The translations under genes were made by a program, and so were the position numbers. The notes under the pieces are model-generated. The model was not told the origin of the DNA and searched no databases. It saw nothing but the letters and a program-made list of their open reading frames with translations. Shown one piece after another: positions 33,577 to 42,563 of a stretch of 64,000 bases of DNA; within the stretch, counting starts at the first letter, position 1; the number at the start of each line of letters is the position of its first letter. The stretch is from Streptomyces sp. NBC_00259 (lineage in GTDB: Bacteria; Actinomycetota; Actinomycetes; Streptomycetales; Streptomycetaceae): the NCBI RefSeq assembly GCF_036181745.1, contig NZ_CP108080.1, positions 1,426,001 through 1,490,000 of the forward strand, read 5' to 3'.

Positions 33577-36500
33577 TCAGCCGCAGCGGAACCGTGCGCC
33601 CGCCCAGTCCGCGTGGTCACCGGACTTGGAGCCGTTGGTGTCGGTCACCTTCAGACGGACGTGCCGCGCCCCGGTGACGTCGACCTCGGCCGGTACGGTC
33701 GCCGAGGCGCCGGTGACCTTCGGCGAGGTCCACAGCACCTCGCCGTCCGCCTCGACGGAGAACGCGACTTCGCCGTATCCGTTGATCTCGTCGTCGATAC
33801 CGGTGTCCGCGGTGAACGTGGTGCAGCGGCCACCGAGATAGACCTCGATGTCGGAGTCGGCGTGCGCCCCGATGCCCTTCTCGTAGGTCTGGCCGGCGAG
33901 GGTGAGCGTATGTCCGTCACTCGCGCCCGATTCCCCGTTGCTGCGGTCGCGTTCGGGTGGGCCCCAGCCGTTGGTGGACGTCAGCCACACCAGATCGCTC
34001 GCCCAGACGTCGCCGGACGGCGGCGGCGGCATCACCCCGGCCGCGAACCGCTGCACGGCGGTGCGTGGCTCACCGGCCGCCCGGTAGCGGGCGGTTGCGG
34101 TGAGCGTCGCCTCGCCGGGCTCGGCGTCCCGGGCGGGGGTGACGGCGACCTCGACCCGCCTGGTCGTCCCCGCGGGGATGCGGTCCACGCTCGCCGCGGG
34201 CGTCACCTGCCAGCCCGCCGGTGTGTCCAGCGAGACCGAGACGTCCGTGGCGTCACGGGCGCCCGCGGTGACATCGACGGCGACCTTGCCCGGCGTGCCG
34301 GCGGCCAGTTCCTGACCGGCCGGGGCGGCGACGACGGCCGCGGAGCCGGGGACGGCTCCGCCGACCGCCGCGGTGTCCTCCAGTTCCAGCTCGAAGCCGC
34401 GGTCGGTGGGCAGCGCCGCGGTCTTCACCTTCACGACGCCGCCGCGGTCGTCGCGGTCGTACCACCAGCCCTGTCCGGCCGCGTCGAAGGCCGCCCTGCC
34501 GCTCAGCCTCGGCAGATCACGGCCGTTCAGCTCGACCGAGCTCGGTGAATCCGCGGTGTGAACGGTGAAGTTGTACGGTCGCGCGTGACTCTTGCCGTTG
34601 AACGTGCCACGGCTCGCGCCGATCCGTACGGTCACGTCCCCCGCCCCGCGCTTCGGGGCGTCGACGTCGGCACGCTGGGTGGCGTACTTCCCCGAGCGGT
34701 GCTCGCGCGTCACGCCGTCGTCCTCGTAGAGCGTGAACGACGACGATCCCTGCGGGTAGATGTCCCAGGCGAGCGGGGAGCCGGCGCCGCGGTCGGCGTA
34801 CGAGCGGATCCCGCCGGGCCACATCGGGACGGTGGCGCCGGCCCGGACGAACAGCGGGAGGGTGTCCAGCGGTGCGCTGTAGTCGTCGACCGTGGTGGGG
34901 CCCTCGTAGGTGCGTCCGCTCCAGTAGTCGATCCACGTGCCCTTCGGCAGGTAGATTCCGTCGCGCTCGGCGGCGTCCTGGTAGACGGGTGCGACGAGGA
35001 AGTCCTCACCGCTCAGGAACTCGTACTTGGCGGCGTCCGTCGCGGCCTTCGGGTCGTCCGGGTACTCCAGGACGAGCGGGCGGGCGAGGCCGACGCCGGT
35101 CTTCGTCGCCTCGTGGGCGTACGAGTAGATGTACGGCAGCAACGACTCGTGGAGCTTGAGGTAGTCGCGGTTGATCGAGGTGTACGGCTCGCCGTACCGG
35201 AAGGGCTGCTTGTCGCTGGCGGCCCAGCCGTCCATGGTCATGGTGACCGGGAGGAACATCTTCCACTGCAGGTCGCGGGTGTAGGTCTGGGGGCTGCCGC
35301 CGAAGATTCCGTCGACGTCACCGGTGGTGTAGGCGAGTCCGGACATGGACGCGCCCGCGTAGGTCGGGATCTGCCAGCGGATGTACTCCCAGCTGCCGGC
35401 CTGGTCGCCGGACCACTGGACGCCGCAGCGCTGGGCGCCCGACCAGCTCTCGGGGGCCCAGGTGAAGCCGCGGGCCGTGCTGTTGGCCTCGATGCCGGCG
35501 TAGGCGTCCTTGCAGCCGTCCAGGGCGAACTTGTAGCCCGCGCCGACCCAGGCGACGTCGAGCTTGGCGACCCGCTGGCCGGCCTTGACCTGGTCGGCGA
35601 GCTTGTCGAGGCCGTCCTCGGTCCACAGGCCGAGCTGCATCTTGCGCTGCTGGAGGCCCTGGGCGGTCTCGGCGAGGTTCTCGTAGCCGCAGCCGTAGCC
35701 GTCGTTGACGAGCATCCAGCCGTTGGGCATGTCGTGCTCGACGTAGCCGTCGGCGACCTTCAGCGCGTCGAGGGTGTGGCGTTCGCCGCGGTTGGCGTTG
35801 TGGAGGTAGCAGTCGGCGTCGCCGATCTCCAGGCCGTAGACGGGCGGCATGAAGGGCTTGCCCGTGAGCTTCGTGTACTGCCCGATCACGTCCTTGGCGC
35901 CGGGGCCCGCGAAGTAGTAGGCGTCGAAGCGCTGTTCCTGGGCGGTGGTGGTCACCGGCTCGCCGAAGACATAGGTGTTGGGGGCGTAGGTGTTGCGGTA
36001 GACGCCGTAGCCGGCCGAGGAGAGGTAGAACGGCACGGAGTTGGGGTGGCCGCCGTCGTTCCAGTTGTAGTCGACGCCGACCTCGACGGTCTTGCCGCGG
36101 TGCGAGGTGTTGCCCCGGCCGTTCTGCATGCCGGCGCCGTAGAACTGTTCGTCGGCGCCTCGTGCGAGGGTCTGGGTCGTCCTGTCCCCGGTCCAGGTCA
36201 GGCCCTTGGTCTCGGCCCAGAGCAGGGTGCCGTCGGCGCGGTGGAGGGCGAATCGCAGCGGTGACTTGTAGGCGCGCAACGTCACCTTCGACGTGCCGAG
36301 TTCGTAGCGGTCGCCACGGTCCTTCCAGCGGGTGGCGGGCGGCTTGCCCTGCGGCAGCACGATGTCGCTGCCGGTCGGGTCGGTGAATCCGCCGTCCGGG
36401 GCGAGTTCGATCCGGAAGGTCTCCGGGGAGACGAAGCTGACGCGGGCCTCGGCCTGGCCTGCCGTCAGCCGGTAGACGGGTCCTTGGGCGGTGAAGCCGG

Positions 36501-36621
36501 TGACGTCCCCGACAGTGGTGGGGACCGGCTCGGCATGGGCGCCGCCCGGTCCTGCGAACACCGTGAGGAGACCGAGCAGCAGCCCGGCGACCACCGCTCT
36601 CATGCGTATTGGTGATTGCAT
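33577..36621 (-). CDS. Secreted GH31-family glycoside hydrolase with NEW3 and NPCBM domains
   Basis: A 1014-residue secreted glycosidase. The signal peptide (about 1-31) ends in AHA. An N-terminal beta-sandwich is followed by the GH31 barrel (about 245-600), where Asp355 in KLDVAWVG is the likely nucleophile and Asp406 in QWSGDQAG the acid/base. A C-terminal beta domain follows, then an alpha-galactosidase-type NEW3 domain (about 770-850) and an NPCBM/CBM51-like galactose-binding domain (about 875-1014). GH31 members of this architecture cleave alpha-linked sugars from glycans. Alpha-galactosidase or alpha-N-acetylgalactosaminidase activity is plausible but unproven. It is absent from the remembered S. 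coelicolor order between parJ and mshC. No clear ribosome site is visible, and an ATG at 36603 is an alternative start. Confidence 0.9.
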   Translation of the reverse strand: MQSPIRMRAVVAGLLLGLLTVFAGPGGAHAEPVPTTVGDVTGFTAQGPVYRLTAGQAEARVSFVSPETFRIELAPDGGFTDPTGSDIVLPQGKPPATRWKDRGDRYELGTSKVTLRAYKSPLRFALHRADGTLLWAETKGLTWTGDRTTQTLARGADEQFYGAGMQNGRGNTSHRGKTVEVGVDYNWNDGGHPNSVPFYLSSAGYGVYRNTYAPNTYVFGEPVTTTAQEQRFDAYYFAGPGAKDVIGQYTKLTGKPFMPPVYGLEIGDADCYLHNANRGERHTLDALKVADGYVEHDMPNGWMLVNDGYGCGYENLAETAQGLQQRKMQLGLWTEDGLDKLADQVKAGQRVAKLDVAWVGAGYKFALDGCKDAYAGIEANSTARGFTWAPESWSGAQRCGVQWSGDQAGSWEYIRWQIPTYAGASMSGLAYTTGDVDGIFGGSPQTYTRDLQWKMFLPVTMTMDGWAASDKQPFRYGEPYTSINRDYLKLHESLLPYIYSYAHEATKTGVGLARPLVLEYPDDPKAATDAAKYEFLSGEDFLVAPVYQDAAERDGIYLPKGTWIDYWSGRTYEGPTTVDDYSAPLDTLPLFVRAGATVPMWPGGIRSYADRGAGSPLAWDIYPQGSSSFTLYEDDGVTREHRSGKYATQRADVDAPKRGAGDVTVRIGASRGTFNGKSHARPYNFTVHTADSPSSVELNGRDLPRLSGRAAFDAAGQGWWYDRDDRGGVVKVKTAALPTDRGFELELEDTAAVGGAVPGSAAVVAAPAGQELAAGTPGKVAVDVTAGARDATDVSVSLDTPAGWQVTPAASVDRIPAGTTRRVEVAVTPARDAEPGEATLTATARYRAAGEPRTAVQRFAAGVMPPPPSGDVWASDLVWLTSTNGWGPPERDRSNGESGASDGHTLTLAGQTYEKGIGAHADSDIEVYLGGRCTTFTADTGIDDEINGYGEVAFSVEADGEVLWTSPKVTGASATVPAEVDVTGARHVRLKVTDTNGSKSGDHADWAGARFRCG

Positions 36622-36669
36622 GGCGCGTGTTTAGCGCAGAAACGAGCATTCCGCCAAGGACAAAACGGA

Positions 36670-36706
36670 ACCGCCCCTGGACTCTCCGAGAGAGTCCAGG
36701 GGCGGT
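36670..36706 (-). terminator. Terminator after mshC
   Basis: Perfect 17-base arms (36670-36686 and 36690-36706) around the three-base loop CGA. It lies 41 bases after the mshC stop and upstream of the GH31 gene, which therefore needs its own promoter. Confidence 0.88.
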
Positions 36707-36746
36707 GCGGTGGACCGGGCGCGGAGCCCGGGGACGGATACGGGAC

Positions 36747-37976
36747 CTACAGGGCGACGCCGAGCAGGGAGTCCACGGCCCGCGACACGAGACCGGGTGC
36801 GCCCTCGTCCGTACCGCCCTCGGTCCGCTGGCGCTCGGTCCAGCGGTCGACGGCGGCCAGCGCGGCGGGAGCGTCCAGGTCGTCGGCGAGTGCCTCGCGG
36901 ATCTCCTCGACGAGGGCGTCCGCGGACGGCCCGTCAGGCCGGGAGACGGCGGCACGCCAGCGTCCGAGGCGGGCCACGGCCTCCTGGAGGACCTCGTCGG
37001 TCCACTCCCAGTCGGCACGGTAGTGGTGGGACAGCAGCGCCAGCCGGATGGCGGCCGGGTCGACGCCGTCGCGGCGCAGCGCGGAGACGAAGACGAGGTT
37101 GCCCTTGGACTTGGACATCTTCTCGCCGTTCAGGGCGACCATGCCTGCGTGCACGTAGGCCTTGGCGAACGGGTGCTCGCCGGTGAGGGCCTGGGCGTGC
37201 GAGGCGCCCATCTCGTGGTGCGGGAAGGCGAGATCGGAGCCGCCGCCCTGGACGTCGAAGCCCATGCCGAGGTGGTCGAGGGCGATGGCCACGCACTCGA
37301 TGTGCCAGCCGGGCCGGCCGCGTCCCAGGGAGGCGCCGTCCCAGCTCGGTTCGCCCTCGCGGGCCGCCATCCACAGCATCGGGTCGAGCGGGTTCTTCTT
37401 GCCGGGGCGGTCGGGGTCTCCGCCGCGCTCGGCGGAGAGCTCGCGCATCAGGTCGGGGCCGTAGCGCGACACCTCGCCGAAGTGCGGGTCGGACTCCACG
37501 GAGAAGTAGACGTCGCCGTCGAGTTCGTACGCGGCGCCGGCGTCGCGCAGCCGCTCGACGAGCGGAACGATTCCGGGTATGGCCTCGACGGCGCCGATGT
37601 AGTGCTGCGGGGGCAGCATCCGCAGGGCGGTCATGTCCTCGCGGAACAGGGCGGTCTCGCGTTCCGCGAGCTCGGTCCAGTCCTGTCCGTCGCGGACGGC
37701 CCGCTCGAGGAGCGGATCGTCCACGTCGGTGACGTTCTGGACGTAGTGAACCTGCCGCTTGGTGTCGAGCCACACGCGCTGAACGAGGTCGAACGCGTTG
37801 TAGGTCGCCGCGTGACCCAGGTGGGTCGCGTCGTACGGGGTGATTCCGCAGACGTAGATACGGGCGACGGGACCGGGGTCGAGGGTGACGAGGCCGCCGG
37901 TCGCGGTGTCGTGGATCCGGAGGTCGCGGCCCGTGCCGGGCAGGGCGGGGACCTCAGAAGCGGGCCAGGCATGCAT
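36747..37976 (-). CDS. mshC: Cysteine:GlcN-Ins ligase of mycothiol biosynthesis
   Basis: A 409-residue class I cysteinyl-tRNA-synthetase-like ligase. [16 protein letters not shown] (about 42-57) is the HIGH-type motif, [11 protein letters not shown] near residue 288 is the KMSKS loop, and HIECVAIA near 220 contributes to the zinc site. It joins cysteine to glucosaminyl-inositol using ATP, the third step to mycothiol. The length (about 410), shorter than CysS, and the [13 protein letters not shown] stretch separate it from cysteinyl-tRNA synthetase. The ATG at 37976 gives the usual MHAWP start. A mycothiol-dependent dehydrogenase occurs at 52013. Confidence 0.95.
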   Translation of the reverse strand: MHAWPASEVPALPGTGRDLRIHDTATGGLVTLDPGPVARIYVCGITPYDATHLGHAATYNAFDLVQRVWLDTKRQVHYVQNVTDVDDPLLERAVRDGQDWTELAERETALFREDMTALRMLPPQHYIGAVEAIPGIVPLVERLRDAGAAYELDGDVYFSVESDPHFGEVSRYGPDLMRELSAERGGDPDRPGKKNPLDPMLWMAAREGEPSWDGASLGRGRPGWHIECVAIALDHLGMGFDVQGGGSDLAFPHHEMGASHAQALTGEHPFAKAYVHAGMVALNGEKMSKSKGNLVFVSALRRDGVDPAAIRLALLSHHYRADWEWTDEVLQEAVARLGRWRAAVSRPDGPSADALVEEIREALADDLDAPAALAAVDRWTERQRTEGGTDEGAPGLVSRAVDSLLGVAL

Positions 37977-38122
37977 GTCATGAGCGTAACCGGACGCACC
38001 TTCCGGAAACGAACCGGATGCCCGCTCTTGGCCTGTCAGGCACTCTTGCGCGTGCGCCTGACGTGGAGCTATGGGACCGCGGGAACGAGCACGGCCGGCA
38101 GGGCCGGACGGGCGGCGGGCAC

Positions 38123-38190
38123 GGCCGGACGAGCGGGCTGGACGAACGGTGGACAGCCGGGCCGGACGAGCGGGCTGGACGGGCGGGCTA
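38123..38190. repeat. 22-base direct repeat overlapping a gene end
   Basis: A 22-base sequence beginning GGCCGGACGAGCGGGC occurs at 38123-38144 and 38160-38181. A further degenerate copy continues to 38190, where GGGCTGGAC becomes GGGCTAGAC and supplies the minus-strand TAG stop of the next gene. Confidence 0.82.
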
Positions 38191-39018
38191 GACGGGCGGC
38201 CAGGGAATCGCGGGCCAGCCGCCGGAGGGTACGGGGTGGCGGGCCGTCTCGCGGAGGGTACGGACCCGGCCCCGTACGGCGGCCACTTCCTCGGCGGTGA
38301 TCAGCTCCGCGAGCCGGACGGCGAGCGGGGCACCGTCGTCCAGTGCCGTGTCGAGGGCCGCGAGGACCGTGACGGCCTCCTCGGTCAGGGACTCCCCGGC
38401 CCATCCCCACAGCAGCGTCCGCAGCTTGTCGTCCACGTTGAAGGTCACACCGTGGTCGATCGCGTACAGCCGCCCGTCCGGCGCGGGGAGCAGGTGTCCG
38501 CCCTTGCGGTCACCATTGTTGATCACCGCGTCGAGCACGGCGAGCCTGCGCAGCCGCGGGTCGTCGGCGTGCACGAGGAGCGCCGTGCGGCCCTCCCCGA
38601 CCTCCGCGAAGCCGACCGCCTTCCAGCCGTCCTCCGGCTCCTCGCCGTCGACGAGCGCGAGCAGTCCCTCCGCGGGGTCGGCCTCGATCCACAGCTGGCA
38701 CATGCCCTCGCCGTAGGGCCCGTCGCGGAGCACGGTCGGCGGGACGAGTCCCCATCCGGTCGCCTCGGACAGTTCGTACGCGGCGACTTCCCGCTGGGCC
38801 AGCGTGCCGTCGGGGAAGTCCCACAGCGGACGCTCACCGGCGACGGGCTTGTAGACGCAGTGCGCCTCCTGGCCGTCGAGCGAGACGGAGCAGTACAGCA
38901 CCGCGTTCGACGCCTCGCCGATACGGCCGCGCACCGTGAGCTCGCCGTGGGAGAGCAGGTCGAGCGCCGGGTCGAGCGCGGTCACGCTCCGCGGCGGTAT
39001 CCGTTCTGGCGCGGGCAT
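38188..39018 (-). CDS. SCO1664-family protein (PI3/PI4-kinase-like fold)
   Basis: A 276-residue conserved actinobacterial protein. The core motifs [20 protein letters not shown] (about 60-80), [12 protein letters not shown] (about 155) and [11 protein letters not shown] (about 175) resemble the nucleotide lysine, catalytic loop and metal aspartate of phosphatidylinositol-kinase-like folds. No substrate is known. The ATG at 39018 follows GGAGGG and overlaps the DUF3090 gene by 37 bases. It belongs to a conserved run with DUF3090 and a histidine phosphatase near mshC. The stop codon lies in a degenerate repeat. Confidence 0.85.
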   Translation of the reverse strand: MPAPERIPPRSVTALDPALDLLSHGELTVRGRIGEASNAVLYCSVSLDGQEAHCVYKPVAGERPLWDFPDGTLAQREVAAYELSEATGWGLVPPTVLRDGPYGEGMCQLWIEADPAEGLLALVDGEEPEDGWKAVGFAEVGEGRTALLVHADDPRLRRLAVLDAVINNGDRKGGHLLPAPDGRLYAIDHGVTFNVDDKLRTLLWGWAGESLTEEAVTVLAALDTALDDGAPLAVRLAELITAEEVAAVRGRVRTLRETARHPVPSGGWPAIPWPPV

Positions 39019-39572
39019 ACGTGTCCCTCCGGGTCGAGCGGCAGGCTGCACAGCGGGCACGGCGGCCGTCCCGCGTTCACGACATCGAGCGCGCGCTTGG
39101 CGAAGGCCCTCGCCTGTGCGCCGGTCAGCCGGACGCGCAGCATCGGCGGGCCGTTCTCCTCGTCCTGCAACAGCCGTTCCTCGGCCTCGGCGAGGTCCTC
39201 CTCGGAGTCCGCGTCCAGCTCGACCAGTGCCTGCGCCTCGACGATCATGCGCTGTTCCTCGCCGTCCCAGGCCAGCGCCATCGTGCCGACCCGGAACTCC
39301 TCCTCGACCGGGGCGTCGAGCGGAGCGGTGTCGGCGATGTCGGTGGGGGCGACGGCCGGGACGGGGGCGTTGCCGCCGGTGCGCCGCACGACCTCGTCCA
39401 GCAGTTCGTCGATCCGCTCGGCGAGCGCGGCCACCTGTGTCTTCTCCAGGGCGACGCTCGTCACCCGCCCCCCTGCGGCAGCCTGCAGGAAGAACGTACG
39501 ACGTCCAGGCAGCCCGACCGTACCGGCCACGAAGCGCTCCGGCGGGTCGTACAGGAATACCTGACGGGACAC
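38982..39572 (-). CDS. DUF3090 family protein with C-terminal zinc ribbon
   Basis: A 196-residue DUF3090 protein. The N-terminus reads SRQVFLYDPPERFVAGTVGLPGRRTFFLQA, followed by a charged central part. The end has [21 protein letters not shown], a probable zinc-binding CxxC...HxC knuckle. The GTG at 39572 follows GGGAGACAGG. It overlaps the downstream SCO1664-type gene, suggesting a shared but unknown role. Confidence 0.88.
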   Translation of the reverse strand: MSRQVFLYDPPERFVAGTVGLPGRRTFFLQAAAGGRVTSVALEKTQVAALAERIDELLDEVVRRTGGNAPVPAVAPTDIADTAPLDAPVEEEFRVGTMALAWDGEEQRMIVEAQALVELDADSEEDLAEAEERLLQDEENGPPMLRVRLTGAQARAFAKRALDVVNAGRPPCPLCSLPLDPEGHVCPRQNGYRRGA

Positions 39573-39658
39573 GTCCTGTCTCCCTTGGAAATCAGAGGAT
39601 CTTCAGAGTTGAGCGCCGGATTCCGGGTTCGGCCCGTCCACCCTACTGCGCGGAGCGA

Positions 39659-40366
39659 TCACGGTGCTCCCGCGCCGCCACCGACCACAGCCGCCCCGTC
39701 GGGGCCGCCCTCGGGCGGCTCGGTGGCGCTCGCGCGGGGCCTGAGCGCCCCGAGGTCGCCGGTGTCGCCGAGCCGGAGAAGGAAGGGCCGCAGCCGGGTG
39801 TAGCGGATCGCGGTCACCGAGCACGGTTCGACGTGGATGCGCTGGAAGAGGTCGAGGTGCATCCCGAGAGCGTCCGCCACGAGGGACTTGATGATGTCTC
39901 CGTGCGAGCACATCAGAAAGGCGGCGTCCTCGCCGTGCTCCTGCTCGACGCGGGCGTTCCAGTCGCGTACGGCGTCGACGGCGCGAGTCTGCATGGCCCG
40001 CATCGACTCGCCGCCGGGGAAGGTCGCCGCGGAGGGGTGGCGCTGGACGACCTCCATCAGCGGTTCGTCGGCGAGTTCGGCGAGTTTGCGGCCGGACCAT
40101 TCGCCGTAGTGGCACTCGCCGATCCGCTCGTCGGTGTGCAGCGGCAGTCCGGGCCGTGCGTCGAGGAGCGGCTGCAGGGTCTCCAGGCAGCGCTGCAGCG
40201 GGCTGGTGACGGCGGCGGCGAGTTCCAGCCCGGCCAGCCTTGCGGGCAGCGCGGCGGCCTGCGCGGTGCCGCGGTCGTCGAGGGCGACCCCGGGTGTCCA
40301 GCCCGCGAGCAGCCCCGCGGTGTTGGCGGTGGACCGACCGTGGCGTACGAGGATCAACGTGGCCAT
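39659..40366 (-). CDS. Histidine phosphatase / phosphoglycerate-mutase-like
   Basis: A 235-residue histidine phosphatase. LILVRHGRSTAN near residue 5 holds the phosphohistidine (RHG). ERIGECHYGEWSGRKL (about 80-95) supplies the acid/base glutamate region, and LMCSHGDIIKSLVADALGM near 150 the second histidine. Conserved-cluster members are annotated as MSMEG_4193-type phosphatases. The substrate is unknown. A Gly/Pro/Ala-rich tail closes the protein. It lies 86 bases upstream of the DUF3090 gene and is divergent from corA. Confidence 0.86.
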   Translation of the reverse strand: MATLILVRHGRSTANTAGLLAGWTPGVALDDRGTAQAAALPARLAGLELAAAVTSPLQRCLETLQPLLDARPGLPLHTDERIGECHYGEWSGRKLAELADEPLMEVVQRHPSAATFPGGESMRAMQTRAVDAVRDWNARVEQEHGEDAAFLMCSHGDIIKSLVADALGMHLDLFQRIHVEPCSVTAIRYTRLRPFLLRLGDTGDLGALRPRASATEPPEGGPDGAAVVGGGAGAP

Positions 40367-40468
40367 GCCGGCCAGCCTAGGGCCTGTGCCGGCGGAACGA
40401 CCGTGTGGGCTGCGCACGCCGGGGACCGTTCGCGGGCCGAGGTGCGGGCGGGACGGGGGCACGGAAGA

Positions 40469-41461
40469 ATGCGCGCCGTGATCGTGGACTGCGCCATCTA
40501 CCGGGAGGGTCGTCGGACCGAGGGCCCCGACGATCTCTCCGACGCGCTCGCGGAGGCCCGCGCGGCCAAGAACGCGTTTCTGTGGATCGGTCTGTACGAG
40601 CCGAGCGAGCAGGAGTTCGACCGCGTCAGCAGCGAGTTCGGGCTGCACCCGCTGGCGGTGGAGGACGCGCTCAAGGCCCATCAGCGGCCCAAGCTGGAGG
40701 TGTACGACGACTCGCTGTTCATGGTCCTCAAGCCCGTCTCGTACGAGGCGGAGACCGACACCGTCAGCGCCGACGAGCTGATGCTGTTCGTCGGCAACTG
40801 CTTCGTCGTGACGGTCCGGCACGGGGAGAGCCAGCCGCTGCGCGCGGTCCGGCAGCGGCTGGAGGCCGAACCGCACGTGCTCCGGCACGGCCCGACGGCC
40901 GTCCTGTACGCCGTGTGCGACACCGTCGTCGACCACTACATCGAGGTCGCGGGCGAGCTCCAGGAGGATCTGGAGGAGACGGAGGAGGCCGTCTTCGAGC
41001 CGATGGGCGGCGACCCCCGGAACACGGCTTCCAAGATCTACAACTTCAAGCGGCAGGTCCTGGAGTTCCGTCGGGCGACCGGGCCGCTGGTGGCGCCGAT
41101 GACCCGGCTCGCGAGTGCGTCGGTGCCGTTCGTGGACGAGCACTCGCAGCTGTTCTTCCGGGACGTCAACGACCATCTGACCCGGGCCAACGAACAGGTG
41201 GACGGGCTGGACCGGCTGCTGTCGGACGTTCTGTCCGCGCATCTGGCGCAGGTGGGCGTGCGTCAGAACGACGACATGCGCAAGATCTCGGCGTGGGCGG
41301 CGATGGCCGCCGTGCCGACGCTGGTGGCGGGGATCTACGGCATGAACTTCGACCACATGCCCGAGTTGCGGTTCGGGTGGGGGTACCCGGCGGTGATCCT
41401 GCTGATGGCCCTGGTGGTGTTCGGACTGTTCCGGCTGTTCAAGCGCCGCGGCTGGCTGTAG
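40469..41461 (+). CDS. corA: CorA-type magnesium/cobalt transporter
   Basis: A 330-residue CorA protein with a large cytoplasmic N-terminal domain, a long stalk helix (about 200-270) and two C-terminal membrane helices joined by the selectivity motif YGMNFDHMPE near residue 290. It ends with a basic KRRGWL tail facing the cytoplasm. It forms a pentameric Mg2+ channel. The ATG at 40469 is preceded by a weak GGAAG. A GTG at 40478 is an alternative. It is divergent from the phosphatase gene with about 100 bases between. Confidence 0.93.
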   Translation: MRAVIVDCAIYREGRRTEGPDDLSDALAEARAAKNAFLWIGLYEPSEQEFDRVSSEFGLHPLAVEDALKAHQRPKLEVYDDSLFMVLKPVSYEAETDTVSADELMLFVGNCFVVTVRHGESQPLRAVRQRLEAEPHVLRHGPTAVLYAVCDTVVDHYIEVAGELQEDLEETEEAVFEPMGGDPRNTASKIYNFKRQVLEFRRATGPLVAPMTRLASASVPFVDEHSQLFFRDVNDHLTRANEQVDGLDRLLSDVLSAHLAQVGVRQNDDMRKISAWAAMAAVPTLVAGIYGMNFDHMPELRFGWGYPAVILLMALVVFGLFRLFKRRGWL

Positions 41462-41519
41462 CGAAGGTGAGGGCCGCGGCGCCGGGGTGACCGGAGGCCG
41501 GAACCGGGGTGACCGGAGG

Positions 41520-42305
41520 CTAGAAGGCGGGTGCCGTGGTCGCGGGACCGCCCAGCGCGTCGCGCCGCTCCGGCATCTTGAGGGAGACCATGCGCCGCCA
41601 GCCGCCCGCGCGCTCCAGGGCGTACATGGCGTGGATGCCGGCGGCGAGCGCGGCGGACTTGGGCCTCGGCCACTTGAGGATCCTGCCCATGTGGGACATG
41701 ACGGCGAGGCTGACGTCGCGGTAGATCGCGATCTCGGTGAGGGCGCACTCGCGCAGGGTGGTGTGGATGGCGCGGCCGTGGCCGGCGTAGGCGAGGCGGA
41801 GCAACTCCTCGTGGCAGTAGGCCAGGTGGTTGTCCTCGTCGGCGCAGATCTGCTTGATGGCCTTGCCGACCTCGGGGTGGTCCCCGAAGAACCTCACCAG
41901 CATGTCCATCTGGTCGGCGGCGCGCTGCTCGGTGACGCGGCTGTGCGAGAGGTAGACGACGATGTCCTTCTCGGTGAGCCGCTGGTCACGACGGAGCTTC
42001 TCGTGGGCGAGTCCGATGCCCCGCTGCTCCAGCAGCATCGTGTAGTCGGTCTCGGGCGGTACGTCGACCGGGTCGAGGCCGCGCTTCTTCAGCAGGCCGT
42101 TGAAGATCCGGCCGTGCTTGTCCTCGTCGGCGCCGTGCCGGGTGATCTTCGGGGCGAGGTCGCGCATGCTGTCGGGGACGAGGGCGGCGATACGGCCGTT
42201 CTCCCAGCCGCCCTGGGCCTCGCCACTGGCCGCGATCGAGCAGAAGAGCTGGTAGGAATCGTCGTTGTCGAGGATCTCCTGGAAAAGACTCCGGGCCGAG
42301 AGCAT
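41520..42305 (-). CDS. Ferritin-like domain protein
   Basis: A 261-residue all-helical protein. Two helices carry metal-binding patterns, HGADEDKHGRIFNGLL near residue 60 and ICADEDNHLAYCHEELL near 155, each with an acid/His pair as in diiron ferritin-like proteins. Helices at SHSRVTEQRAADQM (about 122) may supply further ligands. The role (oxygenase, storage or membrane-associated) is not clear. The ATG at 42305 has GGAGGT six bases upstream. It is convergent with corA. Confidence 0.82.
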   Translation of the reverse strand: MLSARSLFQEILDNDDSYQLFCSIAASGEAQGGWENGRIAALVPDSMRDLAPKITRHGADEDKHGRIFNGLLKKRGLDPVDVPPETDYTMLLEQRGIGLAHEKLRRDQRLTEKDIVVYLSHSRVTEQRAADQMDMLVRFFGDHPEVGKAIKQICADEDNHLAYCHEELLRLAYAGHGRAIHTTLRECALTEIAIYRDVSLAVMSHMGRILKWPRPKSAALAAGIHAMYALERAGGWRRMVSLKMPERRDALGGPATTAPAF

Positions 42306-42494
42306 CTGCCACCTCCGTCGAACGTCCGCAAAGAAAAAGTCAAATGGAGACGGGGCCGACCGGCAACAGGTGGGCGGGACAACTCCGCCAAAAGGAGGAG
42401 CGCGAGGGCTTTTCGCGCCCCCCGGGGAGTCCGGACGGGACGCCCTCGCCCGCGGGCGTTACCGAGGGCGGGGGTGGCGCGTTAGGTGTCGTGA

Positions 42495-42534
42495 CGGCCG
42501 TGGCGGGGATGACCCCGAGCCCCCACCACGGCCG
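42495..42534 (-). terminator. Terminator after the LLM oxidoreductase gene
   Basis: Arms at 42495-42508 and 42521-42534 (outer CGGCCGTGG) pair with one internal mismatch around a 12-base loop, 30 bases past the stop of the minus-strand gene. Confidence 0.7.
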
Positions 42535-42563
42535 CAGGTATGTCCGGGGCTCGAGGCCCCCGG

